64,000 bases of DNA, taken from Pseudomonas poae (lineage in GTDB: Bacteria > Pseudomonadota > Gammaproteobacteria > Pseudomonadales > Pseudomonadaceae). The stretch spans positions 248,001 to 312,000 of the forward strand of contig NZ_JYLI01000001.1 in the NCBI RefSeq assembly GCF_001439785.1. The letters run 5' to 3'. The position numbers and the translations under genes are program-made. The notes below the pieces were generated by a model. It searched no databases. It saw nothing but the letters and a program-made list of their open reading frames with translations, and was not told the DNA's origin. Shown here in pieces: positions 1 through 7,471 of this stretch (positions are counted from its first letter, which is position 1; each line of letters begins with the position of its first letter).

Positions 1-1127
1 TGTCCAAACAGGAGCGCCAGGGCATCCGGCTGTTGCTGCAAGGCAATGCGTCACCGGCGCTGTCGATTCTTGGCATCGGCAGCCGCGAAGGCACACCGGT
101 GACCCAGGAAAGCGGCGAGTTCCTCAAAGACGAACAAGGCGCGATCCTGATCCCGCGGCTCGACAGCCCGACCCTCAAGGCTTTCGCCAGCGAGATGGGC
201 GGTCGCTACCGCGCCGCGCGCCTGGACGACAAAGACCTGCGTCAGCTCGGCGTGCTCGACCCGCCACAAACGGCGCGCAGCGACGGCCAACGGCTGCACC
301 TCGACAGCTGGGCCGACCAGGGTTACTGGCTGCTGCTGCCGCTGTTGTTGCTGGCCGCCTGCGCCGGTCGGCGTGGCTGGTTGTTCTGCCTGCCGCTGCT
401 GCTGATGGCCGCGCCGCAGCCCAGCTACGCCTTCGCGTTGCAAGACCTGTGGCTGCGCGCCGACCAACAAGGCCAGCAGTTGCTGCAACAGCAACGCCCC
501 GCCGAAGCCGCCGAGCATTTTGCCGACCCGCAGTGGCAAGGCGTGGCGCTGTATGAGGCGGGCAACTATGCCGAGGCCATCAAGCGTTTTGCCCAGGGCA
601 CTGACGCCAGCGCCCACTACAATCGAGGCAACGCCCTGGCCCGCTCCGGCGAGCTGGAAGCGGCGATCGACGCCTACGACCAGGCCCTGGAAGCACAACC
701 GGACCTGCAACCGGCGCTGCAAAACAAGGCCCTGGTCGAAGCCCTGATGCAGCAGCAGACGCCCCCCGAGCCGCCTGAGCCTGCAAAAAACGAAGATGAC
801 GAAACCACCCAACCCGGCCAAACTGCGCAACCGGGCGACAGCGGGCAACGTGCCACCGGCGGCGAGCAATCGTCCCAGGGCCAGGGCCAGACCGGCGATA
901 CCCAACCGGGTACACCGTCGAAGTCCGGCAGCAATGAAGTCCCGGGCAGCGAGCTGGGCGATGAGCAAACCACCACCCCGCCGCTGAACGCCAATGACGC
1001 GAGCCTCGACGGCGAACACCGTCAGGCCCTGGAACAATGGCTGCAGCAGATCCCGGACAACCCCGGCGAGCTGCTGCGGCGCAAATTCTGGTACGAACAG
1101 CAACAGCATCAGGACAAGACGCGATGA
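1..1127 (+). CDS. VWA/TPR Bat-family protein, C-terminal part (5' truncated by window)
   Basis: The reading frame is already open at base 3, so only the C-terminal ~375 residues are present. What is visible is the end of a von Willebrand A-like region, two closely spaced hydrophobic segments (about bases 320-430) and then tetratricopeptide-like helices (roughly bases 440-760). A Gln/Pro/Gly-rich low-complexity tail follows. This order matches BatB/BatC-type proteins of the Bat aerotolerance operons, in which a membrane-anchored VWA domain is followed by periplasmic TPRs. Its stop overlaps the start of batD (ATGA at 1124-1127), so the two are translationally coupled. The family role, envelope stress or aerotolerance together with a MoxR ATPase, is inferred from homologues; the upstream operon lies outside the window. 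Confidence 0.8.
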   Translation, partial: SKQERQGIRLLLQGNASPALSILGIGSREGTPVTQESGEFLKDEQGAILIPRLDSPTLKAFASEMGGRYRAARLDDKDLRQLGVLDPPQTARSDGQRLHLDSWADQGYWLLLPLLLLAACAGRRGWLFCLPLLLMAAPQPSYAFALQDLWLRADQQGQQLLQQQRPAEAAEHFADPQWQGVALYEAGNYAEAIKRFAQGTDASAHYNRGNALARSGELEAAIDAYDQALEAQPDLQPALQNKALVEALMQQQTPPEPPEPAKNEDDETTQPGQTAQPGDSGQRATGGEQSSQGQGQTGDTQPGTPSKSGSNEVPGSELGDEQTTTPPLNANDASLDGEHRQALEQWLQQIPDNPGELLRRKFWYEQQQHQDKTR

Positions 1128-2764
1128 ACCGCTGCCCCCCCCTTCTGCTTCTGCTCGCGCTGACGGCAGGCTCCGCCCAGGCAGCGAGCCTGGTCGCCAG
1201 CGTCGACCGCAGCCGCCTCAACTCCGGGGAAACGGTGGAACTGACGGTGGAATCGAGCGACGTCACCCAGTTCGGCAAGCCCGACCTGTCGCCTCTGGAC
1301 GCGCAGTTCGAAGTCAGCGGCACGCGCCAGATCAACCAGCTCACCACCTTGGGCGGCGACAACCACGCGACTACGCGTTGGATCATCACGTTGTTGCCCA
1401 AGGAGAACGGCGAGGTGGTGATCCCGCCGCTGCAGGTGGGCGAGTACAGGACCCAGCCAATCGCCCTGCAAGTGATGGAAACCGCCAGCCAGAACACCAG
1501 CGCGGAACTTGCACCCGTGTTCGTCCAGGCCAGCCTCGACCAGAACACGGCCTACGTGCAGGCCCAGGTGCTGATGACTGTGCGCGTGTACCACTCGGTG
1601 TCGCTGTATGACGACAGCAGCCTCACGCCATTGCAGATTCCGGACGCGCGTATCGAGCAACTGGGTGAGTCGCGCACTTACGAGAAAGTCATCAACAGCA
1701 TTCGTCATGGCGTGATCGAAACGCGCTACGCCATCTACCCGCAGCGCAGCGGCGCGGTGGAGATTCCCGCGCAGACCTTCAGCGCAACGCTGGTGGAGTC
1801 GCGCCCGGCGCAGGAGAACACCCTGCAAGGCACCAAGCCGGGCAAGCTGATCCATGTCAGCTCCGCGCCCATGCTGTTGACGGTCAAGCCCAAACCCGCC
1901 CTGTACCCGGCGGATGCGCCCTGGTTGCCGGCGCGCAGCCTGACCCTCACGGAAAGCTGGAACCCGGAGCCCGAGCATGTACAGGTGGGTGACTCGCTGA
2001 CCCGCCGCCTCACGGTCAAGGCCGAAGGGCTGTCCAGCGCACAACTGCCGGCCCTGCCCAGCACCGACATCGCCGGCCTGCGTCGTTATCCGGACCAGCC
2101 CGTGCTGGGCAACCAGAACAGCGACCGTGGTCTGGTCGGCAGCCGTGAAGACCGCGAGGCCCTGGTGCCCAATCGGGTCGGCGCGCTGGAGTTGCCGCCG
2201 CTGGAAGTAGTGTGGTGGAACACCCACGAAGACCACCTTGAGCGCACCAGCCTGCCGGCCCGCACTCTGCAAGTGGCCAACAACCCGAGCCTGGTGGTGG
2301 ACACGCCTGCCACCCCGACCATCATCACCGCCCCCGACGATAGCCATCTGTGGCTGTGGCAGTTGAGCACCCTGCTGCTGGCCTGCACCACCCTGCTCGG
2401 CTTCGGCCTGTGGTGGCGCGCCCGCTCGCAGCCGGCCGTGCTGCGTGCCGCGCAAACCGGCCCGAGCCCGCGCAGCCTGCTCGACGACCTCAAACGCGCC
2501 ACCCAGGCCAACGACCCCCAGGCCACGCGCCAGGCGCTGGACGCCTGGGCCCGCCAGCAACCGGAAACCCTCGCCGAGATGGCGGCGCGCTTCGTGCCGT
2601 TATCGGATGCCTTGGATGGGTTGAATGGCGCGCTGTACAGCGAAGGAGGCCACTACTGGCTGGGGGAAGACCTGTGGCGTGCGGTCAAGGCCATTCCAAT
2701 GGCGGACCGCGAGCAGGATCCAGCAACGGACAGCACCAGCTTGCCGCCGCTCTATCCCAAATAG
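1124..2764 (+). CDS. batD: BatD family protein (oxygen-tolerance/aerotolerance)
   Basis: 546 residues. I chose the ATG at 1124 because it overlaps the preceding stop and opens directly with a signal peptide (MNRCPPLLLLLALTAGSAQA), although the frame stays open upstream to 1037. The mature part is a beta-rich Ig-like BatD region with Asn/Gln/Thr-rich strands. A single transmembrane helix lies at about bases 2340-2420, followed by a cytoplasmic helical tail. This is the usual BatD architecture: exported, anchored near the C-terminus, and acting with the VWA/TPR proteins encoded upstream. The ~47 bp at 2309-2355, just before the transmembrane helix, recur as a relic at 4450-4496, which marks the 3' end of batD as part of the segment duplicated downstream. 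Confidence 0.85.
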   Translation: MNRCPPLLLLLALTAGSAQAASLVASVDRSRLNSGETVELTVESSDVTQFGKPDLSPLDAQFEVSGTRQINQLTTLGGDNHATTRWIITLLPKENGEVVIPPLQVGEYRTQPIALQVMETASQNTSAELAPVFVQASLDQNTAYVQAQVLMTVRVYHSVSLYDDSSLTPLQIPDARIEQLGESRTYEKVINSIRHGVIETRYAIYPQRSGAVEIPAQTFSATLVESRPAQENTLQGTKPGKLIHVSSAPMLLTVKPKPALYPADAPWLPARSLTLTESWNPEPEHVQVGDSLTRRLTVKAEGLSSAQLPALPSTDIAGLRRYPDQPVLGNQNSDRGLVGSREDREALVPNRVGALELPPLEVVWWNTHEDHLERTSLPARTLQVANNPSLVVDTPATPTIITAPDDSHLWLWQLSTLLLACTTLLGFGLWWRARSQPAVLRAAQTGPSPRSLLDDLKRATQANDPQATRQALDAWARQQPETLAEMAARFVPLSDALDGLNGALYSEGGHYWLGEDLWRAVKAIPMADREQDPATDSTSLPPLYPK

Positions 2765-2948
2765 ATTGGCTAGTAGTCCATTTCGCCTCAACGCGCAGGA
2801 TATTTCCTAAGCCGTTAGCCCCTGGTGCTTGTAGCCAGAGGCACTTTATTTAAATGAACACAACACAGCACAAATACTTTCGTCACACTTAAGTGCGCAC
2901 CTCAACCGCCGATAACGGGATGTAATGTTCAACTAATGGAGCTTGCAA

Positions 2949-3473
2949 ATGGCTATTATCTTGACACCATCGACTCACCCATCCCGTGAAAGCGCTGCCT
3001 ATGTCATCAAAAATCCGCAAATGACCACTAATGCCTTTACCGTCACTGACGCCTCCGAGGCAGCGCAGGCTTTGAAATTGCAAGATGAGGAAAGAATCAG
3101 TGCACTTAAGGATTTTTTGAAAGGTTATGACATGACTTCTATCAGTACCGATGAACTTAAGGAGGTGGGTAGTCGACTGTATGATGAGGGAATGATCAGC
3201 TTGCGCGCCTTTAGAATGTTCATTCTAGGAGATGGCGCTTTTGACGTTAACGGTCTTCAAACCAAAACCGATGTAAAGTTCAACGCCATCGCTTTATTCA
3301 ATGAAAAACTGCAGGATGAAATAGGCTACCGTAAAAGTGAGCCGCTGCGTTCGTATAGAGAAGGCGCCATGGATTATTTGCAGGGCATGGTCAATGCCAA
3401 TCAGGCTATCAACGCGCTGGCGTATTTTGTCAACTCATCGAACAGCGCCCTGTCGGTGGACGAGCGAGCTTGA
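2949..3473 (+). CDS. Hypothetical 174-aa protein, cassette copy 1
   Basis: I chose the ATG at 2949 (GGAG at 2940, spacing of 7). There is no signal peptide and no membrane segment. The protein is predicted soluble and helical, with a Ser/Thr-rich N-terminus poor in acidic residues, then acidic amphipathic helices. I do not recognise the family. Residues 1-58 are identical to the paralogue at 4674-5198, the central part (about residues 65-110) differs at many positions, and the C-terminal part is again similar. GC content is low for this genome. The convergent partner is the exported protein at 3519-3899. Effector-like or stress roles are conceivable, but nothing in the sequence demonstrates one. 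Confidence 0.75.
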   Translation: MAIILTPSTHPSRESAAYVIKNPQMTTNAFTVTDASEAAQALKLQDEERISALKDFLKGYDMTSISTDELKEVGSRLYDEGMISLRAFRMFILGDGAFDVNGLQTKTDVKFNAIALFNEKLQDEIGYRKSEPLRSYREGAMDYLQGMVNANQAINALAYFVNSSNSALSVDERA

Positions 3474-3478
3474 TCCTG

Positions 3479-3508
3479 CTGGTAGCGCGCTGTGCAGCGC
3501 ACTACCAG
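3479..3508. terminator. Hairpin between convergent cassette genes, copy 1
   Basis: Inverted repeat with arms CTGGTAG/CTACCAG extended by GCGCTG/CAGCGC (one mismatch), lying between the two convergent stops. There is no clear T-tract, so a bidirectional terminator is likely but not certain. Confidence 0.5.
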
Positions 3509-3518
3509 CGCCAGCTAC

Positions 3519-3899
3519 CTACCGGCCGTACCTTACCGTTCCTGAGTAGGATTTTGGAATATCGCTATCGTTGTTCAGTATCACGCGGTAGCGACCGAAA
3601 GGCCCAACATACGACGCATTATTTCCGACACTGTAAGTCTCTCTTTTCCATGACGCACCCACTTCGCGCTCAATATATATTTCAGGGGCCTTTCCAGCAC
3701 CGCCGATCGAAACCATTGCATCAACACTTGCCGTTAAGCAACCGTTAGCGGAGGTAATGGAAAAAGGCCCGTATGCCGTCACTGCAGTTTTAGGCTTAAC
3801 GACACCGGTATAACTATCGTTAATACTCAAACACAAGGCAGAGGCCTGCATGGACGCCAACATCAACACTGCGAAGGGTAACGCGATAAGTTTTTTCAT
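3519..3899 (-). CDS. Small exported protein, cassette copy 1
   Basis: 126 residues from the ATG at 3899 (upstream GGAGAG); an in-frame GTG four codons earlier is less likely. It has a classic signal peptide (MKKLIALPFAVLMLASMQASA) and a predicted beta-rich mature domain of ~105 residues with two cysteines, one next to the cleavage site and one in an NGCLTAS motif. These could form a disulphide in the periplasm or outside the cell. The C-terminus is rich in aromatic and Arg residues (GTVRYGR). The signal peptide is identical to the paralogue at 5240-5620, but the mature domain differs at about a quarter of positions. Function is unknown. It converges with the 174-aa gene and shares the hairpin between them. 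Confidence 0.75.
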   Translation of the reverse strand: MKKLIALPFAVLMLASMQASALCLSINDSYTGVVKPKTAVTAYGPFSITSANGCLTASVDAMVSIGGAGKAPEIYIEREVGASWKRETYSVGNNASYVGPFGRYRVILNNDSDIPKSYSGTVRYGR

Positions 3900-4231
3900 A
3901 ACGCTCTCCACAATAAACTATCAGGACGGCCTCTTCGGACAGAAGACGCTGAAAAATGATGCACGAATAATTAACCCGAATATGCCGGACGCTTCCTAAA
4001 AACAATAAGGACTGTTCCGTCATCTTTAAGAGTAGGAGTATGTAAGTCTTTTCCTAATCCCAAACCTTGCCTGAATAAACTTCAATTCGACACTGAGACA
4101 AACAGACTTTTATTAATACCAGGTCATTCATATCGAAACTCGCAGGGTCGCCGCTATCGGGAGCGAGCCCGCGCTTACCAAACACAAAATAACTTTTTGA
4201 TTTAAACCTGAAAGTTCAAACAGCCACATTC

Positions 4232-4368
4232 CTGTGGCGAGCAGGCTTGTCCTGCGTTGGGCTGCGCAGCAGCCCCAATACCTTGCTCAGGGGAGTGTCA
4301 GGTACATCGCGTTCCCCTTGATTGGGGGCGCTGCGCACCCCAACGCGGGGCAAGCCCGCTCGCCACAG
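4232..4368. repeat. REPIN-like palindromic repeat, copy A
   Basis: A 137-bp element. A left arm beginning CTGTGGCGAGCAGGCTTGTC is matched by an imperfect inverted right arm ending GCCCGCTCGCCACAG, separated by a ~45-bp spacer. Similar elements lie at 5954-6090 and 41007-41140. This is the pattern of paired REP sequences (REPINs) common between genes in P. fluorescens-group genomes. Long REP arms of this type can form cruciforms or mRNA hairpins. Confidence 0.75.
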
Positions 4369-4449
4369 AGGCGCCAGTTTGCTGCGCGAAGACTTGGTGG
4401 AGCCTCCCACCTTTGGTCTGTACAGGCCGCAGGCATACCCCACGCTGGT

Positions 4450-4496
4450 GCCACCCCGACCATCATCACCGCTCCCGACGATAGCCGTCTTTGGCT
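4450..4496 (+). pseudogene. batD 3' fragment (duplication relic)
   Basis: 47 bp matching batD 2309-2355 at 44 positions. It is joined on its left to sequence otherwise found just upstream of sbcD (near 6180), and on its right to sequence otherwise found after the batD stop (2766 onward). The right join falls at a shared TGGCT, implying a ~416-bp deletion that removed the rest of the duplicated batD end. It encodes nothing functional. Confidence 0.85.
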
Positions 4497-4673
4497 AGTA
4501 GTCCATTTCGCCTTAACGCGCAGGATACTTCCTAAGCCGTTAGCCCGTGGTGCTTGTAGCCAGAGGCACTTTATTTAAATGAGCACAACACAGTACAAAT
4601 ACTTTCATCACACTTAAGTGCGCACCTCAACCGCCGATAACAGGATGTAATGTTCAACTAATGGAGCTTGCAA

Positions 4674-5198
4674 ATGGCTATCATCTTGACACCATCGACT
4701 CACCCATCCCGTGAAAGCGCTGCCTATGTCATCAAAAATCCGCAAATGACCACTAATGCCTTTACCGTCACTGACGCCTCCGAGGCAGCGCAGGCTTTGA
4801 AATTGCAAGATGAGGAGAGAATCAGCGCACTTAAGGATTTTTTGAAAGGTTATGACATGACTTCGATCAGTACCGATGAGTTCAAGAAAGTAGGCAGACG
4901 GCTTTACGATGAGGGCATGATAAGCCGGCGAGCGTTTGGACTGTTTATTGCTGGAGACGGTGCATCTGACGTTAACGGCTATCAAACAAAAACCGACGTT
5001 AAATTCAACGCTATCGCCTTGTTCAATGAAAAAATGCAGGATGAAATCGATTACCGTAAAAGTGAGCCGCTGCGCTCGTATAGAGAAGGTGCCATGGATT
5101 ATCTGCAGGGCATGGTCAATGCCAATCAGGCTATCAACGCGCTGGCGTACTTTGTCAATTCTTCCAGCAGCACTTTGTCGGTTAACGAAAAGGCTTGA
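4674..5198 (+). CDS. Hypothetical 174-aa protein, cassette copy 2
   Basis: Paralogue of the gene at 2949-3473 with the same length, the same ribosome-binding context (GGAG, 7-base spacing) and an identical first 58 residues. Differences cluster in the centre, for example ELKEVGS to EFKKVGR and FRMFILGDGAF to FGLFIAGDGAS, and at the very C-terminus (SNSALSVDERA to SSSTLSVNEKA). It is soluble and helical with no signal peptide. Both copies remain intact, so each is probably expressed and selected. No family could be recognised. Confidence 0.75.
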   Translation: MAIILTPSTHPSRESAAYVIKNPQMTTNAFTVTDASEAAQALKLQDEERISALKDFLKGYDMTSISTDEFKKVGRRLYDEGMISRRAFGLFIAGDGASDVNGYQTKTDVKFNAIALFNEKMQDEIDYRKSEPLRSYREGAMDYLQGMVNANQAINALAYFVNSSSSTLSVNEKA

Positions 5199-5206
5199 AC
5201 AAAGCG

Positions 5207-5229
5207 CAGTGCGCCGTGTAGGCGCACTG
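5207..5229. terminator. Hairpin between convergent cassette genes, copy 2
   Basis: A 9-bp perfect stem CAGTGCGCC/GGCGCACTG with a 5-base loop, in the same place as the hairpin at 3479-3508 but with unrelated arms. It lacks a T-tract. Confidence 0.5.
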
Positions 5230-5239
5230 GCTACAGCGC

Positions 5240-5620
5240 CTAACGACCGTACCTGACGGTCCCCGAGTACGCTTTTGCAACGCCGCTATCATTACTCACC
5301 CTTACGCGATAACTGCCAAAAGAACCGACATACGACGCGTTGTTTCCGATGCTGTACGTTTCTCTTTTCCATGATGAGCCTACCTCGCGCTCAATAAATA
5401 TGCCAGGGGCTTTTCCGGCACCGCCAGCAAACACCATCGCCTCAATACTGGCTGTTAAACATCCATTGGCAGGTGTGATGGAAAATGGTCCATATGCCGT
5501 CACTTCGGTATCAGGCGGGACAGTTCCGGTATAACTATCGTTAACACTCAAACACAAGGCAGAGGCCTGCATGGACGCCAACATCAACACTGCGAAGGGT
5601 AACGCGATAAGTTTTTTCAT
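5240..5620 (-). CDS. Small exported protein, cassette copy 2
   Basis: 126 residues from the ATG at 5620. The signal peptide is identical to that of the gene at 3519-3899. The mature domain keeps the two cysteines, the YGPFSIT, GGAGKAP, IEREVG.SWKRETYS and GTVRYGR segments, but changes at many positions between them (for example VVKPKTAV to TVPPDTEV and NNDSDIPKS to SNDSGVAKA). It is therefore a diverged paralogue with a conserved scaffold. Probably periplasmic or secreted; function unknown. Confidence 0.75.
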   Translation of the reverse strand: MKKLIALPFAVLMLASMQASALCLSVNDSYTGTVPPDTEVTAYGPFSITPANGCLTASIEAMVFAGGAGKAPGIFIEREVGSSWKRETYSIGNNASYVGSFGSYRVRVSNDSGVAKAYSGTVRYGR

Positions 5621-5953
5621 AACGCTCTCCACAATAAACTATCAGGACGGCCTCTTCGGACAGAAGACGCTGAAAAATGATGCACGAATAATTAACCCGA
5701 ATATGCCGGACGCTTCCTAAAAACGATAAGGACTGCTCCGTCATCTTTAAGAGTAGGAGCGTGTAAGTCTTTTCCTAATCCCAAACCCTGCCTGAATAAA
5801 CTTTAATTCGACACTGAGACAAGCAGACTTTTATTAATGCCCAGGTTATTCATATCGAGACTCGCAGAGCCGCCGCTATCGAGAGCGATCCCACGTTTAC
5901 CAAACACAAAATAACTTTTTGATTTAAACCTGAAAGTTCAAACAGTCACATTC

Positions 5954-6090
5954 CTGTGGCGAGCAGGCTTGTCCTGCGTTGGGCTGCGCAGCAGCCCCAA
6001 TACCTTGCTCAGGGCAGTGTCAGGTACATCGCGTTCCCCTTGATTGGGGGCGCTGCGCACCCCAACGCGGGGCAAGCCCGCTCGCCACAG
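5954..6090. repeat. REPIN-like palindromic repeat, copy B
   Basis: Nearly identical to the element at 4232-4368 because it is part of the duplicated unit. Paired inverted arms of ~45 bp surround a short spacer. Confidence 0.75.
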
Positions 6091-6229
6091 AGGCGCCAGT
6101 TTGCTGCGCGACGCCGCCAAGTCGAAGACTTGGTGGAGCCTCCCACCTTTGGTCTGTACAGGCCGCAGGCATACCCCGCGCTTTTGCAGGTAAACTCCCC
6201 TCCTTTCCATCTTCTCCACGGAGTTCGCC

Positions 6230-7471
6230 TTGCGTCTGTTTCACACCTCCGACTGGCACCTGGGCCAAAACCTCCATGGCCAGGAACGCGACTTCGAACA
6301 CGCCTGCTTCCTGGCGTGGCTGCTGGGTCAGCTCAAGGCTCATAGCCCTGACGTGCTGCTGATCGCCGGCGATATCTTCGACACGGTCAACCCGCCGCTC
6401 AAGGCTCAGGAGCGGCTGTATGACTTCATCATCAGCGCCCACGAACAAAACCCCGAACTGACCATCGTGATGATCGCCGGCAACCATGACTCCGGCTCGC
6501 GCATCGAGTTGCCCGCGCCGTTGATGCGCCGTCTGCGCACCCATGCGCTGGGCCGGGTGCTGTGGCTGGATGACGGGCAACTGGATGCCGAGCGCCTGCT
6601 GATTCCCTTGCCCACGGCCAAAGGCAAGATTGCCGGCTGGTGCCTCGCACTGCCCTTCCTGCGCCCGGCGGAGGTCACCGGCGCCCACTTGGGCGACGAT
6701 TACTTGCGCGGTATCGGCCAAGTGCATGAATGGCTGATCGCCGCCGCCAACGCCAAGCGCAAAAAAGGCCAGGCGCTGATTGCCATCAGCCATGCGCATA
6801 TGGCCGGCGGTTCGGTCTCGGAAGATTCCGAGCGCAGCCTGATCATCGGCAACGCCGAGGCGCTGCCTGCCAGTCTTTTCGATAAAACGGTCGGTTACGT
6901 AGCCCTCGGCCATTTGCACAAGCCACAAAAGGTGAATGGCGAAGAGCGCATTCGTTATAGCGGCTCGCCAATTCCGCTGTCGTTTTCCGAGATCGGCTAC
7001 AAACACCAGATTCTCGACGTGATGTTCCAGGGCGAAAGACTGGTCAGCGTCGAACCGCTGCTGATCCCGCGCGCGGTCAACCTGCTTCGCCTGGACGCCG
7101 CGCCGCTGGCTGACATTCTCAAAGCGCTGGCAGAGCTGCCCGACATTGACCTGCTCGCCGAAACCCAGCGTCATCCCTGGCTCGAAGTGCGTGTGCGCCT
7201 GGATGAGCCGCAGCCGGACCTGCGCCAGCAAATCGAAGCCGCCTTGCAGGGCAAGGCCGTGCGCCTGGTGCGGATCGCCGCCGAATACGCCGGCAAGCGC
7301 GGTCAGGACGACAACGACGACGCACGACTGATCGAACTCGACCAGCTCACGCCCCAGGAATTGTTCAGCCGCGCCTGGCACGACAGCTACGGCAGTGAAG
7401 TGGACGAGCAGACCCTCAATGACTTCGCCGTGCTGCTCCAGGAAGTGCAACAGGAGGAGCAACAGCCATGA
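6230..7471 (+). CDS. sbcD: Exonuclease subunit SbcD
   Basis: 413 residues from a TTG start (CGGAG at 6219-6223, spacing of 6). It is the Mre11-type nuclease subunit of SbcCD, which processes hairpins, cruciforms and protein-blocked DNA ends. Calcineurin-like phosphoesterase motifs appear in order: DWHLGQ near residue 8, GDIFD, GNHDSG and GHLHKPQ, which together form the two-metal site. A C-terminal capping region follows. Its stop overlaps the sbcC start (ATGA), so the subunits are co-translated. The nearby palindromic REPIN elements are the type of structure this nuclease attacks. Confidence 0.95.
   Translation: MRLFHTSDWHLGQNLHGQERDFEHACFLAWLLGQLKAHSPDVLLIAGDIFDTVNPPLKAQERLYDFIISAHEQNPELTIVMIAGNHDSGSRIELPAPLMRRLRTHALGRVLWLDDGQLDAERLLIPLPTAKGKIAGWCLALPFLRPAEVTGAHLGDDYLRGIGQVHEWLIAAANAKRKKGQALIAISHAHMAGGSVSEDSERSLIIGNAEALPASLFDKTVGYVALGHLHKPQKVNGEERIRYSGSPIPLSFSEIGYKHQILDVMFQGERLVSVEPLLIPRAVNLLRLDAAPLADILKALAELPDIDLLAETQRHPWLEVRVRLDEPQPDLRQQIEAALQGKAVRLVRIAAEYAGKRGQDDNDDARLIELDQLTPQELFSRAWHDSYGSEVDEQTLNDFAVLLQEVQQEEQQP

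Larger units (their letters stand above)
2766..4449. repeat. Tandem duplicated cassette, copy 1 (~1.7 kb)
   Basis: This begins two bases after the batD stop and is repeated at 4491-6183 with an offset of 1725 bp that falls to 1721 bp in the second half. Both copies hold the same layout: a plus-strand 174-aa ORF, a hairpin, a convergent minus-strand exported-protein gene, a long AT-richer leader and a REPIN-like element. The outer portions (about 2766-3140 and 3830-4430) are nearly identical between copies, while the centre differs markedly. Base composition (roughly 43-47% GC in coding parts) is well below the neighbouring batD and sbcD, suggesting acquired DNA. Confidence 0.9.
4491..6183. 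repeat. Tandem duplicated cassette, copy 2 (~1.7 kb)
   Basis: Second copy of the unit at 2766-4449, ending ~45 bp before the sbcD start. It differs from copy 1 by point changes concentrated in the middle, a few small indels, and ~14 extra bases near 6111-6124 that complete a CCAAGTC/GACTTGG inverted repeat (6117-6133). The 5621-6229 stretch has no gene; it holds the leader of the exported-protein gene, a REPIN-like element and the sbcD leader. Confidence 0.9.

Noticed and set aside
1109..2560. 483-aa open frame on the minus strand
   Set aside because: Antisense shadow of batD, Gln/Arg/His-rich and without motif.
2766..2948. Possible Hrp box or type III signal for the 174-aa protein
   Set aside because: The N-terminus has features tolerated by type III secretion (few acidic residues, Ser/Thr), but there is no GGAACC-N16-CCAC element upstream and no secretion gene nearby.
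3820..4023. 67-aa minus-strand ORF (repeated at 5541-5744)
   Set aside because: Overlaps the leader and signal-peptide region of the exported-protein gene in another frame; no start signal. Conservation between copies is explained by the duplication.
4216..4443. 75-aa minus-strand ORF in the cassette leader, and its counterpart at 5938-6219
   Set aside because: They are made by translating through the REPIN-like element; codons follow the palindrome and there is no ribosome-binding site.
2766..6183. Insertion sequence or integron explanation for the duplication
   Set aside because: No transposase, integrase, terminal inverted repeats or target-site duplication could be seen; short-homology junctions explain it better.
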